NCBI RefSeq assembly: GCF_019931755.1
Contig: NZ_CP082918.1
Span: 3,080,001 to 3,144,000, forward strand
Reading direction: 5' to 3'
DNA length: 64,000 nucleotides
DNA from: Sutcliffiella horikoshii
GTDB lineage: Bacteria > Bacillota > Bacilli > Bacillales > Bacillaceae_I
The position numbers and the translations under genes were made by a program. The notes under the pieces were generated by a model. That model did no database searches. It was not told where the DNA came from and worked only from the letters and a program-made list of their open reading frames with translations. This document shows positions 10,495-19,577 of this stretch, one piece after another; within the stretch, counting starts at the first letter, position 1; every line of letters begins with the position of its first letter.

Positions 10495-11256
10495 TTAATA
10501 TTCTCCTTTTCTACTAGCGATGATACCCTCAGCCAATGTTCCCAACGCTTTCTTTTGTTCCTCTACCAAATGTAAAATACCTTCTTCAGCCAGGTCCAAC
10601 ATTTCATTAAGCTGTTTTCTTGTAAAAGTTGCCTCTTCGCCAGTACCCTGCAATTCCACCAGATCCAACGACCCGGTCATGATGACGTTCATATCCACTT
10701 GGGCAGTGGAATCTTCTATGTAGTTTAAATCTAGCAATGGTTGACCATCTTCCATCACGCCAACGGATGTTGCTGCTAAAAAGTCCGTAACAGGGAGACT
10801 TGTTATCTTCTTTGCTTCGACGAGTTTTTGAAAAGCGAGGACCATCGCCACAAAGGCTCCGGTGATGGAAGCGGTTCTCGTTCCCCCGTCCGCCTGAATG
10901 ACATCACAGTCTATCCATATTGTTTTTTCGCCTATTTTATCTAGCTCTACAACCGAACGGAGAGCACGGCCGATCAGCCGCTGAATTTCCATTGTCCTCC
11001 CGGTTACCTTGCCCTTGGTGGACTCTCGTATCGTTCTTTTTTCGGTTGCCCGCGGAAGCATGGAATACTCTGCTGTGATCCACCCTTTTCCCCCACCGCG
11101 CATAAATGGCGGCACTCTGTCTTCTATGGTGGCGGAACAGATTACTTTCGTGTTTCCAACACAAATCAAAACAGATCCTTCAGGATGAGTGATGTAGTCT
11201 GTAATAATTTCAATTTTCCTTAATTGATTAAGCTCTCTACCATCTGTTCTTGACAT
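10495..11256 (-). CDS. rph: Ribonuclease PH
   Basis: A 253-residue phosphorolytic 3'-5' exoribonuclease of the PDX family. It trims tRNA 3' ends using phosphate. The N-terminus [13 protein letters not shown], the [17 protein letters not shown] stretch and the [16 protein letters not shown] motif are characteristic. It is the first gene of the rph-ysnA-ysnB operon and lies 95 bp after the gerM terminator region. The adjacent genes are transcribed in the same direction. Confidence 0.96.
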   Translation of the reverse strand: MSRTDGRELNQLRKIEIITDYITHPEGSVLICVGNTKVICSATIEDRVPPFMRGGGKGWITAEYSMLPRATEKRTIRESTKGKVTGRTMEIQRLIGRALRSVVELDKIGEKTIWIDCDVIQADGGTRTASITGAFVAMVLAFQKLVEAKKITSLPVTDFLAATSVGVMEDGQPLLDLNYIEDSTAQVDMNVIMTGSLDLVELQGTGEEATFTRKQLNEMLDLAEEGILHLVEEQKKALGTLAEGIIASRKGEY

Positions 11257-11282
11257 ACTTACAAGCTCCTTTTATCTCCAAT

Positions 11283-11317
11283 AAAAATAAAGAAGAGGCA
11301 GCATAGCACCTCTTCTA
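11283..11317 (-). terminator. Terminator of gerM
   Basis: AGAAGAGG pairs with CCTCTTCT and is followed by TTATTTTTAT on the minus strand, between gerM and rph. Confidence 0.8.
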
Positions 11318-11351
11318 ATCATTCTTCCCTTAGTATAACAAATTTCAGACG

Positions 11352-12443
11352 TTAAAACCTGCCTGTGTTTACTTTTTCAGGGCGTGCGACAGGCTCAGAA
11401 ATGTTTGTTCCATCCGTTGCCATCAAATCGCCTTCCCCATCAACCGTAATCGCAATGCTTTCAACCCCTGTTTGTTCGGTTAATGTCAGAACCAGTGAAT
11501 CAACAATGGATTTCGATACAATTCTTCCTTCTAAGCCAAGGATAGCCTCATTGAAATTCAATACCAGATTTCCATCGGCCAGGACCGGTTCATCCAGGAG
11601 TGCCACTTCATTTGACAAATCATTGGTTAAACCTGAAGTATGGGATGGACCATTGATCAGCGCATCTACAATCGCGGAAAACTTATCTTTCCCTTCCAAG
11701 TTTAAACGTGTGGTAACAGGAACATAGTAAGGGTCTCCGTTACTGCTTTCTGCCATAAAGTACAACGTTACAGCACGAGAACTCATTAGATCCACCGCTT
11801 CAGCAGTATTAAAATTGATTCCATTCGCTCTGCTCACACCATCACCAATCGGCGTTTGATTGACCGGCATCACTGTTTGCTCATGGCCGTTCACCATGAT
11901 TTGCACTTTCTCCACATTTTCAAACTGTGTCAGTGTCCAAGTGATGGCTTGTAGAATTCTTTCTTCATCTGCTTTATCATAATTAGTGAATTCTTTGGAA
12001 AAGTCGGCTACGATCGTTCCGTCCTCTTTAAGGTTAACGTCCACTGCCGTTCCAGCCGGTAAGACAGCTCTAAACCCGTTCGGAAGCAACTCATCAACCG
12101 GACCTCCGGCAACTAAGTATTCTAATGCCTGTTTCGCCACTTCATCTGTTCTTGGAAGCTCCAACGTCTGCGAAACAACGTATCCATTGCTATCAATTAA
12201 GTATAATTCTCTTTGCACTTTTTCTGAAACTGCAGCCTCTTCTCCATCTGTTTCTTCTCCTGCGGTTTCATTCTCACTCTCTGCACCAGTTTCACTTGCG
12301 GCATCATCTACATATGAAACATCTTGCGGAATATCCTCTTCTTTTCCTGCCTGCTCGTCACCTCCAAATAATCCACATCCAGATAATAATACAGAAGAAG
12401 CAAGCACGGCAGCAGCAGTCAATTTCACTTTTTTATGAGACAT
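11352..12443 (-). CDS. gerM: Spore germination/sporulation lipoprotein GerM
   Basis: A 363-residue lipoprotein. A basic N-terminus and hydrophobic stretch end in the lipobox LLSGCG, with the acylated cysteine at residue 23. A Glu/Ser/Thr-rich low-complexity linker follows (about 28-75), then two tandem GerM (SpoVS-like beta-alpha) domains at roughly 90-205 and 220-350. In B. subtilis GerM helps hold the SpoIIIA-SpoIIQ complex at the engulfing septum. It has its own terminator. The lipid anchor and duplicated domain make the assignment firm. Confidence 0.93.
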   Translation of the reverse strand: MSHKKVKLTAAAVLASSVLLSGCGLFGGDEQAGKEEDIPQDVSYVDDAASETGAESENETAGEETDGEEAAVSEKVQRELYLIDSNGYVVSQTLELPRTDEVAKQALEYLVAGGPVDELLPNGFRAVLPAGTAVDVNLKEDGTIVADFSKEFTNYDKADEERILQAITWTLTQFENVEKVQIMVNGHEQTVMPVNQTPIGDGVSRANGINFNTAEAVDLMSSRAVTLYFMAESSNGDPYYVPVTTRLNLEGKDKFSAIVDALINGPSHTSGLTNDLSNEVALLDEPVLADGNLVLNFNEAILGLEGRIVSKSIVDSLVLTLTEQTGVESIAITVDGEGDLMATDGTNISEPVARPEKVNTGRF

Positions 12444-12541
12444 AGGTTTCCCTCCTAAGACGGTTTGTACTACTATGTATACGAGCTATTCCAAAAAATA
12501 GACCGAGCTTTGGAAAAAGTTTTGTCCCATAAAAATGAACG

Positions 12542-12576
12542 AAAAAAAACAGGCCGGAAAGCTTCCGTCCTGTTTT
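12542..12576 (-). terminator. Terminator of ysmB-racE
   Basis: On the minus strand AACAGG-ACGGAAG pairs with CTTTCCG-GCCTGTT and is followed by a run of eight T. It is just after the racE stop and before the gerM promoter region. Confidence 0.9.
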
Positions 12577-12585
12577 CATCGTTCT

Positions 12586-13395
12586 TTATATCCCAATCGG
12601 ATCCAACACAATCGTCTTTACATTCTCGACAGGCTGTTCAAAAAGCTTGCTTGCTATCTTTTCAAAAAGCTCTTTTGAACCGGTTGTGTAAAATTGATGG
12701 TCTTCTGTACGCTGTTTTTTATTTAACAGTTTTTTGAAGTTGAGGATGGTACTTACTTCTCGAGCCGTTTCATCCCCAGAACTGATCAGTTGAATGCCTT
12801 CCCCCATTACGGCCTGGATGGTAGTCGTTAAAAGCGGATAATGCGTGCAGCCAAGAATTAGTGTATCTATTTTCGATCCTTTAAAAAGGTGAAGGGTATC
12901 TTCCACTATTTCTTTCGCACGCTCTCCTTCAAATTCGCCGCTTTCCACTAATGGTACGAAGTTTGGACATGCCAAGCTTTCTACCTTTACTTCATTGTTA
13001 ATGGATTTCAAGGCATTGGCATATGCACCACTGTTTATCGTCCCTACAGTTCCGATGACACCCACCTGATAATTGGATGTAACCTTCAAGGCCGTTCTGG
13101 CCCCAGGGTCCACCACTCCTATTACCGGTATGTCCAACTGCTCCCGTATCTCTTCCAATACAACAGCCGTTGCTGTGTTACAGGCGATAACAAGCATTTT
13201 TATATCATGAGTCAATAAATATCTTGTCATCTCCCATGTATATAGACGAACTTCATCAACAGGCCGTGGTCCATAAGGGCAACGCGCTGTATCTCCTAAG
13301 TAAATAATGCGCTCTTTCGGCAACTGACGCATAATTTCCTTCGCAACGGTCAACCCGCCAACGCCAGAATCAATAACTCCAATTGGTCTTTGCAA
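12586..13395 (-). CDS. racE: Glutamate racemase
   Basis: A 269-residue cofactor-independent racemase that makes D-glutamate for peptidoglycan. It contains [16 protein letters not shown] at the N-terminus, the first catalytic cysteine in [14 protein letters not shown] (near residue 74) and the second in LGCTHYPLL (near 185). The start is a TTG preceded by GAGGGA. It follows ysmB by 9 bp in the same operon, as in B. subtilis (ysmB-racE). Confidence 0.97.
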   Translation of the reverse strand: MQRPIGVIDSGVGGLTVAKEIMRQLPKERIIYLGDTARCPYGPRPVDEVRLYTWEMTRYLLTHDIKMLVIACNTATAVVLEEIREQLDIPVIGVVDPGARTALKVTSNYQVGVIGTVGTINSGAYANALKSINNEVKVESLACPNFVPLVESGEFEGERAKEIVEDTLHLFKGSKIDTLILGCTHYPLLTTTIQAVMGEGIQLISSGDETAREVSTILNFKKLLNKKQRTEDHQFYTTGSKELFEKIASKLFEQPVENVKTIVLDPIGI

Positions 13396-13404
13396 CTAAA
13401 TCCC

Positions 13405-13860
13405 TCATTCTTTCATTTCTAGATGTAATCGTGCTAAACACTTTTCTAACATGAAAATTTCATCTTTGGAATAGTTCTTTAGTATGTTTTGCAAATAGTC
13501 CTGACGTTTTTTCACCACTTCCGCAATGATACGCTCTCCTTCTTCTAAAAGGTGGATGCGAACCACACGGCGGTCGTTAGGATCCTTCACACGTTGAACC
13601 AGTTCATTCTTTTCCATACGGTCCACAAGGTCTGTGGTCGTACTGCAAGCTAAATACATCTTTGTGGACAATTCACCGATTGTCATATCTCCACCTTCAA
13701 GAAGCCATTGCAACGCAACAAACTGCGGAGGAGTAATGGTGTAATTGCTTAAAATTTCGCGACCCTTTTGTTTTACTAAAGTCGCTATGTATCTTAACGA
13801 TTTCTCAATATCTGCTACTAACTGCGGATCCTGCAATACTGCTTCATTCTGATTCGTCAT
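13405..13860 (-). CDS. ysmB: MarR-family transcriptional regulator YsmB
   Basis: A 151-residue winged-helix regulator. The central part (about 45-115) has the MarR recognition helix region MTIGELSTKMYLACSTTTDLVDRMEKNELV and the wing VKDPNDRRVVRIHLLEEG. It is cotranscribed with racE, 9 bp upstream of it. Its ligand and targets are unknown; the conserved linkage suggests a role in cell-wall physiology or self-regulation, which is inference. Confidence 0.88.
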   Translation of the reverse strand: MTNQNEAVLQDPQLVADIEKSLRYIATLVKQKGREILSNYTITPPQFVALQWLLEGGDMTIGELSTKMYLACSTTTDLVDRMEKNELVQRVKDPNDRRVVRIHLLEEGERIIAEVVKKRQDYLQNILKNYSKDEIFMLEKCLARLHLEMKE

Positions 13861-14025
13861 TCTCGACCCTCTTTCTTCCCTTTTTCTTTTTATCTGAACA
13901 TAGATGTCATGTAGTCTGTGTCTAGTATGTTTATTTTCTTATGTTTTCATATAAAATGCAAGATGTAAAGGCTTATAAACATATTTGCCCACATAGAAAT
14001 ACTTGGGTTTATTCAAAGGTAAATA

Positions 14026-14068
14026 ACCGACTACCACTCATAACTGTTTTGTCAGAAGATAGTCGGCA
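14026..14068 (-). terminator. Probable terminator of gerE
   Basis: CCGACTA and TAGTCGG pair across a long loop and are followed by TTATTT on the minus strand, directly after the gerE stop. The long loop makes this less certain than the other terminators. Confidence 0.5.
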
Positions 14069-14075
14069 GTTTAAG

Positions 14076-14300
14076 TTAAAGCTCTAATTCTCCCATGCGA
14101 AGAAGCTCGACAACTGCTTGGGAACGCCCCTTTACTCCCAGCTTTTGCATAGCATTTGAAATGTGGTTCCGAACTGTCTTTTCACTGATAAACAACTCAC
14201 CAGCAATCTCTTTGGTCGTCTTATCCTGAACTAACAGCTCAAATACTTCTCTTTCTCTTTTGGTAAGCAATGGCTTTGGTTGAAACTCTTTCTCCTTCAA
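14076..14300 (-). CDS. gerE: Late mother-cell sporulation regulator GerE
   Basis: A 74-residue protein consisting only of a LuxR-type helix-turn-helix ([20 protein letters not shown], then [19 protein letters not shown]), nearly identical to B. subtilis GerE. It activates and represses sigma-K genes for the spore coat. The start is a TTG with an AAGGAGGG site upstream, as in B. subtilis. A sigma-K-like promoter lies 65-92 bp upstream (14365-14392), and it is monocistronic. Confidence 0.98.
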   Translation of the reverse strand: MKEKEFQPKPLLTKREREVFELLVQDKTTKEIAGELFISEKTVRNHISNAMQKLGVKGRSQAVVELLRMGELEL

Positions 14301-14364
14301 TAATTGTAACCCTCCTTGCCTTAGCCAGAGCTGAACTAGCGGATGGGTGTATATTTAGTCATGG

Positions 14365-14392
14365 TATAATATGTTAGAAGGAGGGCGGGAGT
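14365..14392 (-). promoter_or_regulatory. Sigma-K-type promoter of gerE
   Basis: On the minus strand CATATTATA fits the sigma-K -10 (CATANNNTA) exactly, with the AC of a -35 element 17 bp upstream. It is correctly placed for gerE, a known sigma-K gene. TATAAT-like sequence overlaps it, so a sigma-A reading is not excluded. Confidence 0.6.
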
Positions 14393-14417
14393 TACATGTA
14401 TTTAGACGTATTTTATA

Positions 14418-14882
14418 TTATTTTTTCAATGTTTCTCGGGAAAGAAAGAGATTTCGTTGTTCTTCACTCCAAGCTTCCCCTTTTCCAGTGTGCTTGTTGA
14501 GTTGTACCATACGTCCTCTTCCGACAAAACACGGCTCTCCATTCCCCTTTCTACCTAGGTAATGCAGATCAACGGAAGATGTTCCTACTTGATGTGCTTT
14601 CACGCATACATTAAGTTCTTCTCCAAAATAAACCTGCTGAAGGAAATCGCATTGCAGGTCCGCAACGACTGGAATGGTGTTGCTTCCCTGTTGTGTCCAG
14701 TCTTGCATAAAGCCAAGGCTTTTGAAGAATTCGATTCTGGCTTCTTCAAAATAAACGAATGGGACTGTGTTATTTAAATGACCGAACATGTCAGTTTCGG
14801 AAAATCTCACTCTCACGTCGTGACTGAATGAGAACTCATTCATCCATTGTTGCAAATCTTCTATATAAGCTGGTTTTTTCAT
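14418..14882 (-). CDS. ysmA: Acyl-CoA thioesterase-like hotdog protein YsmA
   Basis: A 154-residue single-domain hotdog (4HBT/YbgC-like) protein. Typical features are VRFSETDMFGHLNNTVPFVYFEEARIEF, with the active-site Asp in the ETD/GHLNN region, and the beta-strand pattern of the second half. Family members hydrolyse acyl-CoA thioesters; the substrate here is unknown. It sits between the sdh operon and gerE as in B. subtilis. The gerE promoter lies just past its stop. Confidence 0.85.
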   Translation of the reverse strand: MKKPAYIEDLQQWMNEFSFSHDVRVRFSETDMFGHLNNTVPFVYFEEARIEFFKSLGFMQDWTQQGSNTIPVVADLQCDFLQQVYFGEELNVCVKAHQVGTSSVDLHYLGRKGNGEPCFVGRGRMVQLNKHTGKGEAWSEEQRNLFLSRETLKK

Positions 14883-14943
14883 AACCTAGTCCTCCCTAAT
14901 TGAGTATATTTATATGTTGGTTATAACTCCCTGTTTCCTTTCG

Positions 14944-15060
14944 TTCCAGGTGTTCGCTTATCCAGAGGACGGTGCTTGAGCCTCCTCGGCTTCGCCTGCG
15001 GGGTCTCAAGCTACCGTTATCCCCCGCAGGAGTCTCACACCTTGCACTTCAGTCAACAGG
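14944..15060 (+). repeat. GC-rich dispersed element, copy R1 (family B, degenerate)
   Basis: It shares the family core GAGCCTCCTCGGC...TGCGGGGTCTC and CCCGCAGGAGTCT with the other copies but has lost the clear GTTGATT terminal arm (AGTCAACA remains on the right). With R2 it fills most of the 432 bp between ysmA and sdhB. No coding frame is credible. Confidence 0.75.
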
Positions 15061-15100
15061 GGGAACTGCATTAGTAATTATAGAAATTGAATGGAACAAC

Positions 15101-15230
15101 CTAGTTGATTGTAGTGGAAGGCGCGCAGACTTCCGCGGGAGGAAGGGACAGGGGAGACCCCGCAGGCTTGCCGAGGAGGCTCCCGGACCGCCCGCAGAAA
15201 AGCGAAGCGCCTGGAACGGAAATCAACGGT
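15101..15230 (-). repeat. GC-rich dispersed element, copy R2 (family A)
   Basis: GTTGATT at 15104-15110 and AATCAAC at 15221-15227 form the terminal inverted repeat. Inside lie GGAAGGCGCGCAGAC, GAGACCCCGCAGGC and GCGAAGCGCCTGGAACG, shared with R6 and R7. It is intergenic, upstream of the sdhB terminator. Confidence 0.9.
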
Positions 15231-15269
15231 GGTTTAAATCATTCTGAATTTTCTAACATGCGCTTTTGT

Positions 15270-15303
15270 AAAAAAACGCCCCTTTTAGGTAAGAGGCGTT
15301 CTG
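15270..15303 (-). terminator. Terminator of sdhCAB
   Basis: AACGCCTCTT pairs with AAAAGGGGCGTT (minus strand) and is followed by TTTTTTT, 12 bp after the sdhB stop. Confidence 0.85.
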
Positions 15304-15314
15304 TTGGTTGTTTA

Positions 15315-16082
15315 TTAGCCTTGGTCGGAACCAAAGAAGTTTCTGAACATCTGAACTGTCGTGTCGCGGTTAAGTGCTGCGATAGATGTTGTAAGAGGGA
15401 TACCTTTCGGGCAAGACTGCACACAGTTCTGTGAGTTACCGCAGTTTGCAAGGCCTCCGTCTCCCATGATTGCTTCAAGACGTTCGGATTTGTTCATTTC
15501 CCCAGTTGGATGCGCGTTGAATAGACGCACTTGGGAAAGTGGTGCAGGACCGATGAACTCGGACTTGCTGTTTACGTTAGGGCAAGCTTCCAGGCAAACA
15601 CCACATGTCATACATTTGGAAAGCTCATACGCCCATTGTCGTTTTTTCTCAGGCATACGTGGACCAGGTCCAAGATCGTATGTGCCATCGATTGGAATCC
15701 ATGCTTTTACCTTTTTCAAGGAATCGAACATGCGGCTTCTATCGACTTGAAGGTCACGAACGACAGGGAATGTGCTCATTGGTTCAAGAACGATCGGTTG
15801 CTCCAATTGGTCGACAAGCGCCGTACAGGATTGACGCGGCTTGCCATTGATGACCATTGAACATGCACCACACACTTCCTCCAAACAGTTCATATCCCAG
15901 TTTACAGGAGTTGTCTCTTTTCCATCTTTATTGACAGGGTTACGACGAACTTCCATTAGTGCAGAGATTACGTTCATGTTCGGGCGGTATGCCAATTCAA
16001 AAGTTTCATAGTAAGGGGTTCCCTCGGGACCATCTTGACGCTTCACTTTAAACGTTACAGTTTTAGTTTGTTCAGCCATCAT
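15315..16082 (-). CDS. sdhB: Succinate dehydrogenase iron-sulfur subunit
   Basis: A 255-residue subunit carrying three iron-sulfur clusters. The 2Fe-2S ligands are in CLEEVCGACS plus a cysteine in PRQSC. The 4Fe-4S and 3Fe-4S ligands are in CMTCGVCLEACP and CGNSQNCVQSCPKGIP. It transfers electrons from SdhA flavin to cytochrome b558/menaquinone in the membrane. The ATG overlaps the sdhA stop (ATGA); a second ATG follows directly and either may be used. Order sdhC-sdhA-sdhB as in B. subtilis. Confidence 0.97.
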   Translation of the reverse strand: MMAEQTKTVTFKVKRQDGPEGTPYYETFELAYRPNMNVISALMEVRRNPVNKDGKETTPVNWDMNCLEEVCGACSMVINGKPRQSCTALVDQLEQPIVLEPMSTFPVVRDLQVDRSRMFDSLKKVKAWIPIDGTYDLGPGPRMPEKKRQWAYELSKCMTCGVCLEACPNVNSKSEFIGPAPLSQVRLFNAHPTGEMNKSERLEAIMGDGGLANCGNSQNCVQSCPKGIPLTTSIAALNRDTTVQMFRNFFGSDQG

Positions 16083-17839
16083 TCTTTACCCCCTTTTTTC
16101 TTAGAGTAGTCACGCTTACGCGGCGGAATCAAGCTTACGTCTACATCTTCGTAATGGAACTCTGGTGCAGATTTAGGGCCTGTGAATTTCGCCATTGTAG
16201 TTTTTAGGAATTCCTCGTCATTACGCTCTGGGAAGTCCGGTTTATAGTGCGCTCCACGGCTCTCATTACGGTTGTATGCACCGATTGTGATAACACGGGC
16301 TAACTGAAGCATATGTTGCAGCTGACGCGTGAACGCCGCACCTTGGTTGCTCCATTTTGCCGTATCGTGGATGTTGATATTATCATAACGCTCAAGAAGC
16401 TCTTGGATTTTCTCATCCGTTTGCTTCAGCTTGTCGTTGTAACGAACAACTGTTACGTTGTCTGTCATCCACTCTCCAAGCTCTTTATGAAGCACATAGG
16501 CATTCTCTGTACCGTTCATTGTCATGATCTTGTTCCACTTTGCTTCTTCTTCTTTTACATAGCGATCGAAAAGAGACGTTCCAAGAGAATCTGTGGATTT
16601 TTCTAATCCATTCATGTATTCTACCGCTTTTGGACCAGCTACCATACCACCGTAGATTGCAGATAGTAAGGAGTTCGCTCCAAGTCGGTTTGCACCATGC
16701 TGGGAATAATCACACTCACCTGCAGCAAATAGTCCAGGGATGTTTGTCATTTGGTCATAATCGACCCAGATTCCGCCCATGGAATAGTGAACAGCAGGGA
16801 AGATTTTCATTGGTACTTTACGCGGATCATCACCCATGAATTTTTCATAGATTTCAATGATACCACCAAGTTTGACATCCAATTCTTTCGGATCTTTATG
16901 AGAAAGATCCAGGTATACCATGTTTTCACCGTTGACACCAAGCTTCTGGTTAACACACACATCAAAGATTTCACGTGTTGCGATGTCACGTGGTACAAGG
17001 TTACCGTAAGCTGGGTATTTTTCCTCAAGGAAGTACCAAGGCTTACCGTCTTTATATGTCCAAACACGTCCGCCCTCTCCACGAGCTGACTCACTCATTA
17101 GACGAAGCTTGTCATCTCCAGGAATTGCTGTCGGGTGAATCTGAATGAACTCACCGTTCGCATAATAAGCACCTTGCTGATACACGATCGATGCTGCAGA
17201 ACCTGTGTTGATAACAGAGTTTGTTGATTTTCCGAAGATGATACCAGGTCCACCAGTTGCCATGATTACAGCATCTGCAGGGAATGATACGATCTCCATG
17301 CTTGTAAGGTTTTGTGCGACAACTCCGCGGCAAACGCCATCTTCATCGATAACAGAACCTAAGAATTCCCAGCCTTCATATTTTGTTACAAGACCGGATA
17401 CTTCGTGACGGCGAACTTGCTCGTCTAGTGCGTATAACAACTGCTGACCTGTTGTTGCTCCAGCAAATGCTGTACGGTGATGCTGTGTTCCACCAAAGCG
17501 ACGGAAGTCTAGTAATCCCTCAGGAGTACGGTTGAACATAACTCCCATACGGTCCAATAGATGGATGATTCCTGGTGCCGCTTCACACATAGCTTTTACA
17601 GGAGGCTGATTCGCTAGGAAATCTCCCCCGTATACGGAATCGTCAAAGTGTTCCCATGGAGAATCCCCTTCTCCTTTAGTGTTTACTGCCCCGTTAATTC
17701 CACCCTGGGCACAAACTGAGTGAGAACGTTTAACTGGTACTAATGAAAATAGATCAACTGGTACACCGGCTTCAGCGACTTTGATGGTTGCCATCAATCC
17801 CGCAAGTCCACCGCCGACCACGATAACTTTTTTACTCAT
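16079..17839 (-). CDS. sdhA: Succinate dehydrogenase flavoprotein subunit
   Basis: A 586-residue flavoprotein that oxidises succinate to fumarate in the TCA cycle. It has the N-terminal dinucleotide-binding GGGLAGLMA, the covalent-FAD histidine region KRSHSVCAQGGINGAV, the substrate-site HPTAIPGD and the catalytic SESARGEGG segment. The C-terminal capping region ends in a lysine-rich tail. A clear ribosome site (GGAGTGAG) precedes the ATG, and sdhC lies 28 bp upstream. Confidence 0.98.
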   Translation of the reverse strand: MSKKVIVVGGGLAGLMATIKVAEAGVPVDLFSLVPVKRSHSVCAQGGINGAVNTKGEGDSPWEHFDDSVYGGDFLANQPPVKAMCEAAPGIIHLLDRMGVMFNRTPEGLLDFRRFGGTQHHRTAFAGATTGQQLLYALDEQVRRHEVSGLVTKYEGWEFLGSVIDEDGVCRGVVAQNLTSMEIVSFPADAVIMATGGPGIIFGKSTNSVINTGSAASIVYQQGAYYANGEFIQIHPTAIPGDDKLRLMSESARGEGGRVWTYKDGKPWYFLEEKYPAYGNLVPRDIATREIFDVCVNQKLGVNGENMVYLDLSHKDPKELDVKLGGIIEIYEKFMGDDPRKVPMKIFPAVHYSMGGIWVDYDQMTNIPGLFAAGECDYSQHGANRLGANSLLSAIYGGMVAGPKAVEYMNGLEKSTDSLGTSLFDRYVKEEEAKWNKIMTMNGTENAYVLHKELGEWMTDNVTVVRYNDKLKQTDEKIQELLERYDNINIHDTAKWSNQGAAFTRQLQHMLQLARVITIGAYNRNESRGAHYKPDFPERNDEEFLKTTMAKFTGPKSAPEFHYEDVDVSLIPPRKRDYSKKKGGKE

Positions 17840-17867
17840 ATGTAACTCACTCCTTAATAGTTGCTGT

Positions 17868-18476
17868 TTAGACGAATGCTAGAATTGCACGTACCCCTAC
17901 GAAAGATAATGCAAAGAAAATCCCGATTGTTACGTAGGTTGCAATAAGTTGAGAACGAGGAGTTACTGTAATTCCCCAGCTTACACAGAAAGACCAAAGT
18001 CCATTTGCAAAGTGGAAGATTGTTGCAATTACCCCAACAATGTAGAACCAGAACATGAACGGACTGGACAGGATGTCTGCCATCATGTTGTAGTTAACGT
18101 CCGCACCTAGTGCAGCTGCGATTCTCGTTTCCCATACATGCCATACGATAAAAATTAATGTAACGATTCCTGTAAAGCGTTGAAGCATAAACATCCAGTT
18201 ACGAACAAATCCATACTTGCTTACATTGTTTTTTGCTGTAAAAGCAATATATAAGCCATAGATAGCGTGGAATAGGATTGGAAGAAAGATTACAAAAATT
18301 TCTAGTGCATAACGGAACGGCAAGCTTTCCATAAAATGTGCCGCTTTGTTGAATGATTCTGGCCCTTTTGTCGCAAAGTGGTTGATAACCAAATGCTGAA
18401 CCAAGAAAAGACCAACAGGAATGACTCCTAGTAACGAGTGGAGCCTACGAAGTAAAAATTCACGTTCAGTTGCCAT
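17868..18476 (-). CDS. sdhC: Succinate dehydrogenase cytochrome b558 subunit
   Basis: A 202-residue membrane anchor with five predicted transmembrane helices and conserved histidines for two b-type haems (FLVQHLVINH, FHAIYG, WHVWETR, FHFANGLWSF). It binds SdhAB and reduces menaquinone. The ATG at 18476 is preferred over the GTG one codon earlier because of GGGGG spacing and similarity to the B. subtilis N-terminus. First gene of the operon. Confidence 0.96.
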   Translation of the reverse strand: MATEREFLLRRLHSLLGVIPVGLFLVQHLVINHFATKGPESFNKAAHFMESLPFRYALEIFVIFLPILFHAIYGLYIAFTAKNNVSKYGFVRNWMFMLQRFTGIVTLIFIVWHVWETRIAAALGADVNYNMMADILSSPFMFWFYIVGVIATIFHFANGLWSFCVSWGITVTPRSQLIATYVTIGIFFALSFVGVRAILAFV

Positions 18477-18828
18477 CACTTAACCCCCTTTTTCAAGTAA
18501 GAAAATAGATTAGATGTTTTGTAAGTTCTGCTTTTCACTATCTATTATAGTAAAAAATCATTGAACTCTCCATCTCGTTTTTTAAACTTTCAATATAATG
18601 AAAGCCTTTACAGATTTATCGACAAATATGTGACATATTTATTTTACTCCCCTATATGTGTAGCGTCAAGAAAACGCGACCAAAAATTGCACTTTTAAAA
18701 ATACTTTTACCATCGGATAATTATCAGAAAAATATAAAAATATATTAATAGAATAAAATACTCCATACGTTTCATTTATTAACCCGGTTGGATGGTATAT
18801 AATGAACATAGAGAAAGAGGGGAACTAA
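18477..18828. other. Divergent promoter region sdhC/yslB
   Basis: 352 bp of very AT-rich sequence between divergent sdhC and yslB. TATAAT at 18798-18803 is a plausible -10 for yslB. TATAAT on the minus strand near 18543 could serve sdhC, but neither has a good -35. The sdh leader would be long. No ORF or structured RNA was recognised. Confidence 0.4.
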
Positions 18829-19260
18829 ATGACTGAATCGAACAACCAACAACAAGTGATGGACACACAAATTCAAGTCCCTATCTTCGGGTACGAACTG
18901 ATCCGCGATATGCTTTTACCTGACCTATTGGGGAAAGATCATACCCAGGTCATCTATTGGGCAGGAAAGCAGCTCGCACGCAAGTTTACCATTGATACTC
19001 AAGAGGGAATCGGCGAGTTTTTTAAAGAAGCAGGCTGGGGAGAACTTGAATTATTGGAACAGAACAAGCATGAAGTTAAGTACGTGATCCGCGGGGAAAT
19101 GGTGACGCGCCGCCTTGACTTGAATAAAGACGCGACATTCCAACTTGAAGCAGGATTTCTTGCTGAACAGACTCAACGTCTTAAAGGCAAAACTGCGGAA
19201 GCGATTGAGGAACAGAAAAAGAAAAAAGAGATACTGATAACAGTGCAGTGGGATAAATAA
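18829..19260 (+). CDS. yslB: YslB family protein (DUF2507)
   Basis: A 143-residue cytosolic protein beginning MTESNNQQQVMDTQIQVPIF, with the family segments GYELIRDMLLPDLLG and ILYWAGK-like VIYWAGKQLARKF. It belongs to the YslB/DUF2507 group (4-vinyl-reductase-like fold), of unknown function and found next to sdh in Bacilli. The C-terminus is lysine- and glutamate-rich. It is transcribed away from sdhC. An AGAGGGGAA site precedes the ATG. Confidence 0.85.
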   Translation: MTESNNQQQVMDTQIQVPIFGYELIRDMLLPDLLGKDHTQVIYWAGKQLARKFTIDTQEGIGEFFKEAGWGELELLEQNKHEVKYVIRGEMVTRRLDLNKDATFQLEAGFLAEQTQRLKGKTAEAIEEQKKKKEILITVQWDK

Positions 19261-19375
19261 TGATGTTGCTGCCTCAAGGGTGGTTGGCCTGAACTTAATC
19301 GGTGGGTTCACACTGCCTTACGGGTGGCAATTTGATAGAACATGTCGTTCCTTGTCGAACGGCATGTATTTTTTA

Positions 19376-19494
19376 TTTACGGACAGTATTTGGGCGAGTT
19401 TGGCTCGTATTTGCATGAGTTTGGCTCGTATTTCTTTTTTATGGACAGTATTTTGCTCCGTTTGGCTCGTATTTTTATTTTACGGACCGTAATT
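19376..19494. repeat. Tandem array with ~20.5-bp period
   Basis: Six imperfect units start at 19381, 19401, 19422, 19443, 19463 and 19484. Three are TTTGGCTCGTATTT and three are a GGACAGTATTT/GGACCGTAATT variant. The array lies between the convergent 3' ends of yslB and lysC. The short frame across it is repeat-derived and not a gene. Confidence 0.85.
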
Positions 19495-19518
19495 AACCCG
19501 CCGCACTCCCTATTTCCA

Positions 19519-19556
19519 TAAAAAAGCACCCTCTCCACCAGGAAAAGGGCACTCCA
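19519..19556 (-). terminator. Terminator of lysC
   Basis: GTGCCCTTTTC pairs with GAGAGGGTGC (several G-U pairs) and is followed by TTTTTTAT on the minus strand. Confidence 0.7.
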
Positions 19557-19577
19557 CAATCAAAAACTACTATTCTT

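Noticed and set aside
14972..15434. Arg/Pro-rich plus-strand frames of 91 and 109 codons
   Set aside because: They cover the dispersed GC-rich elements R1 and R2 and the sdhB antisense strand; the same frames recur wherever the element occurs.
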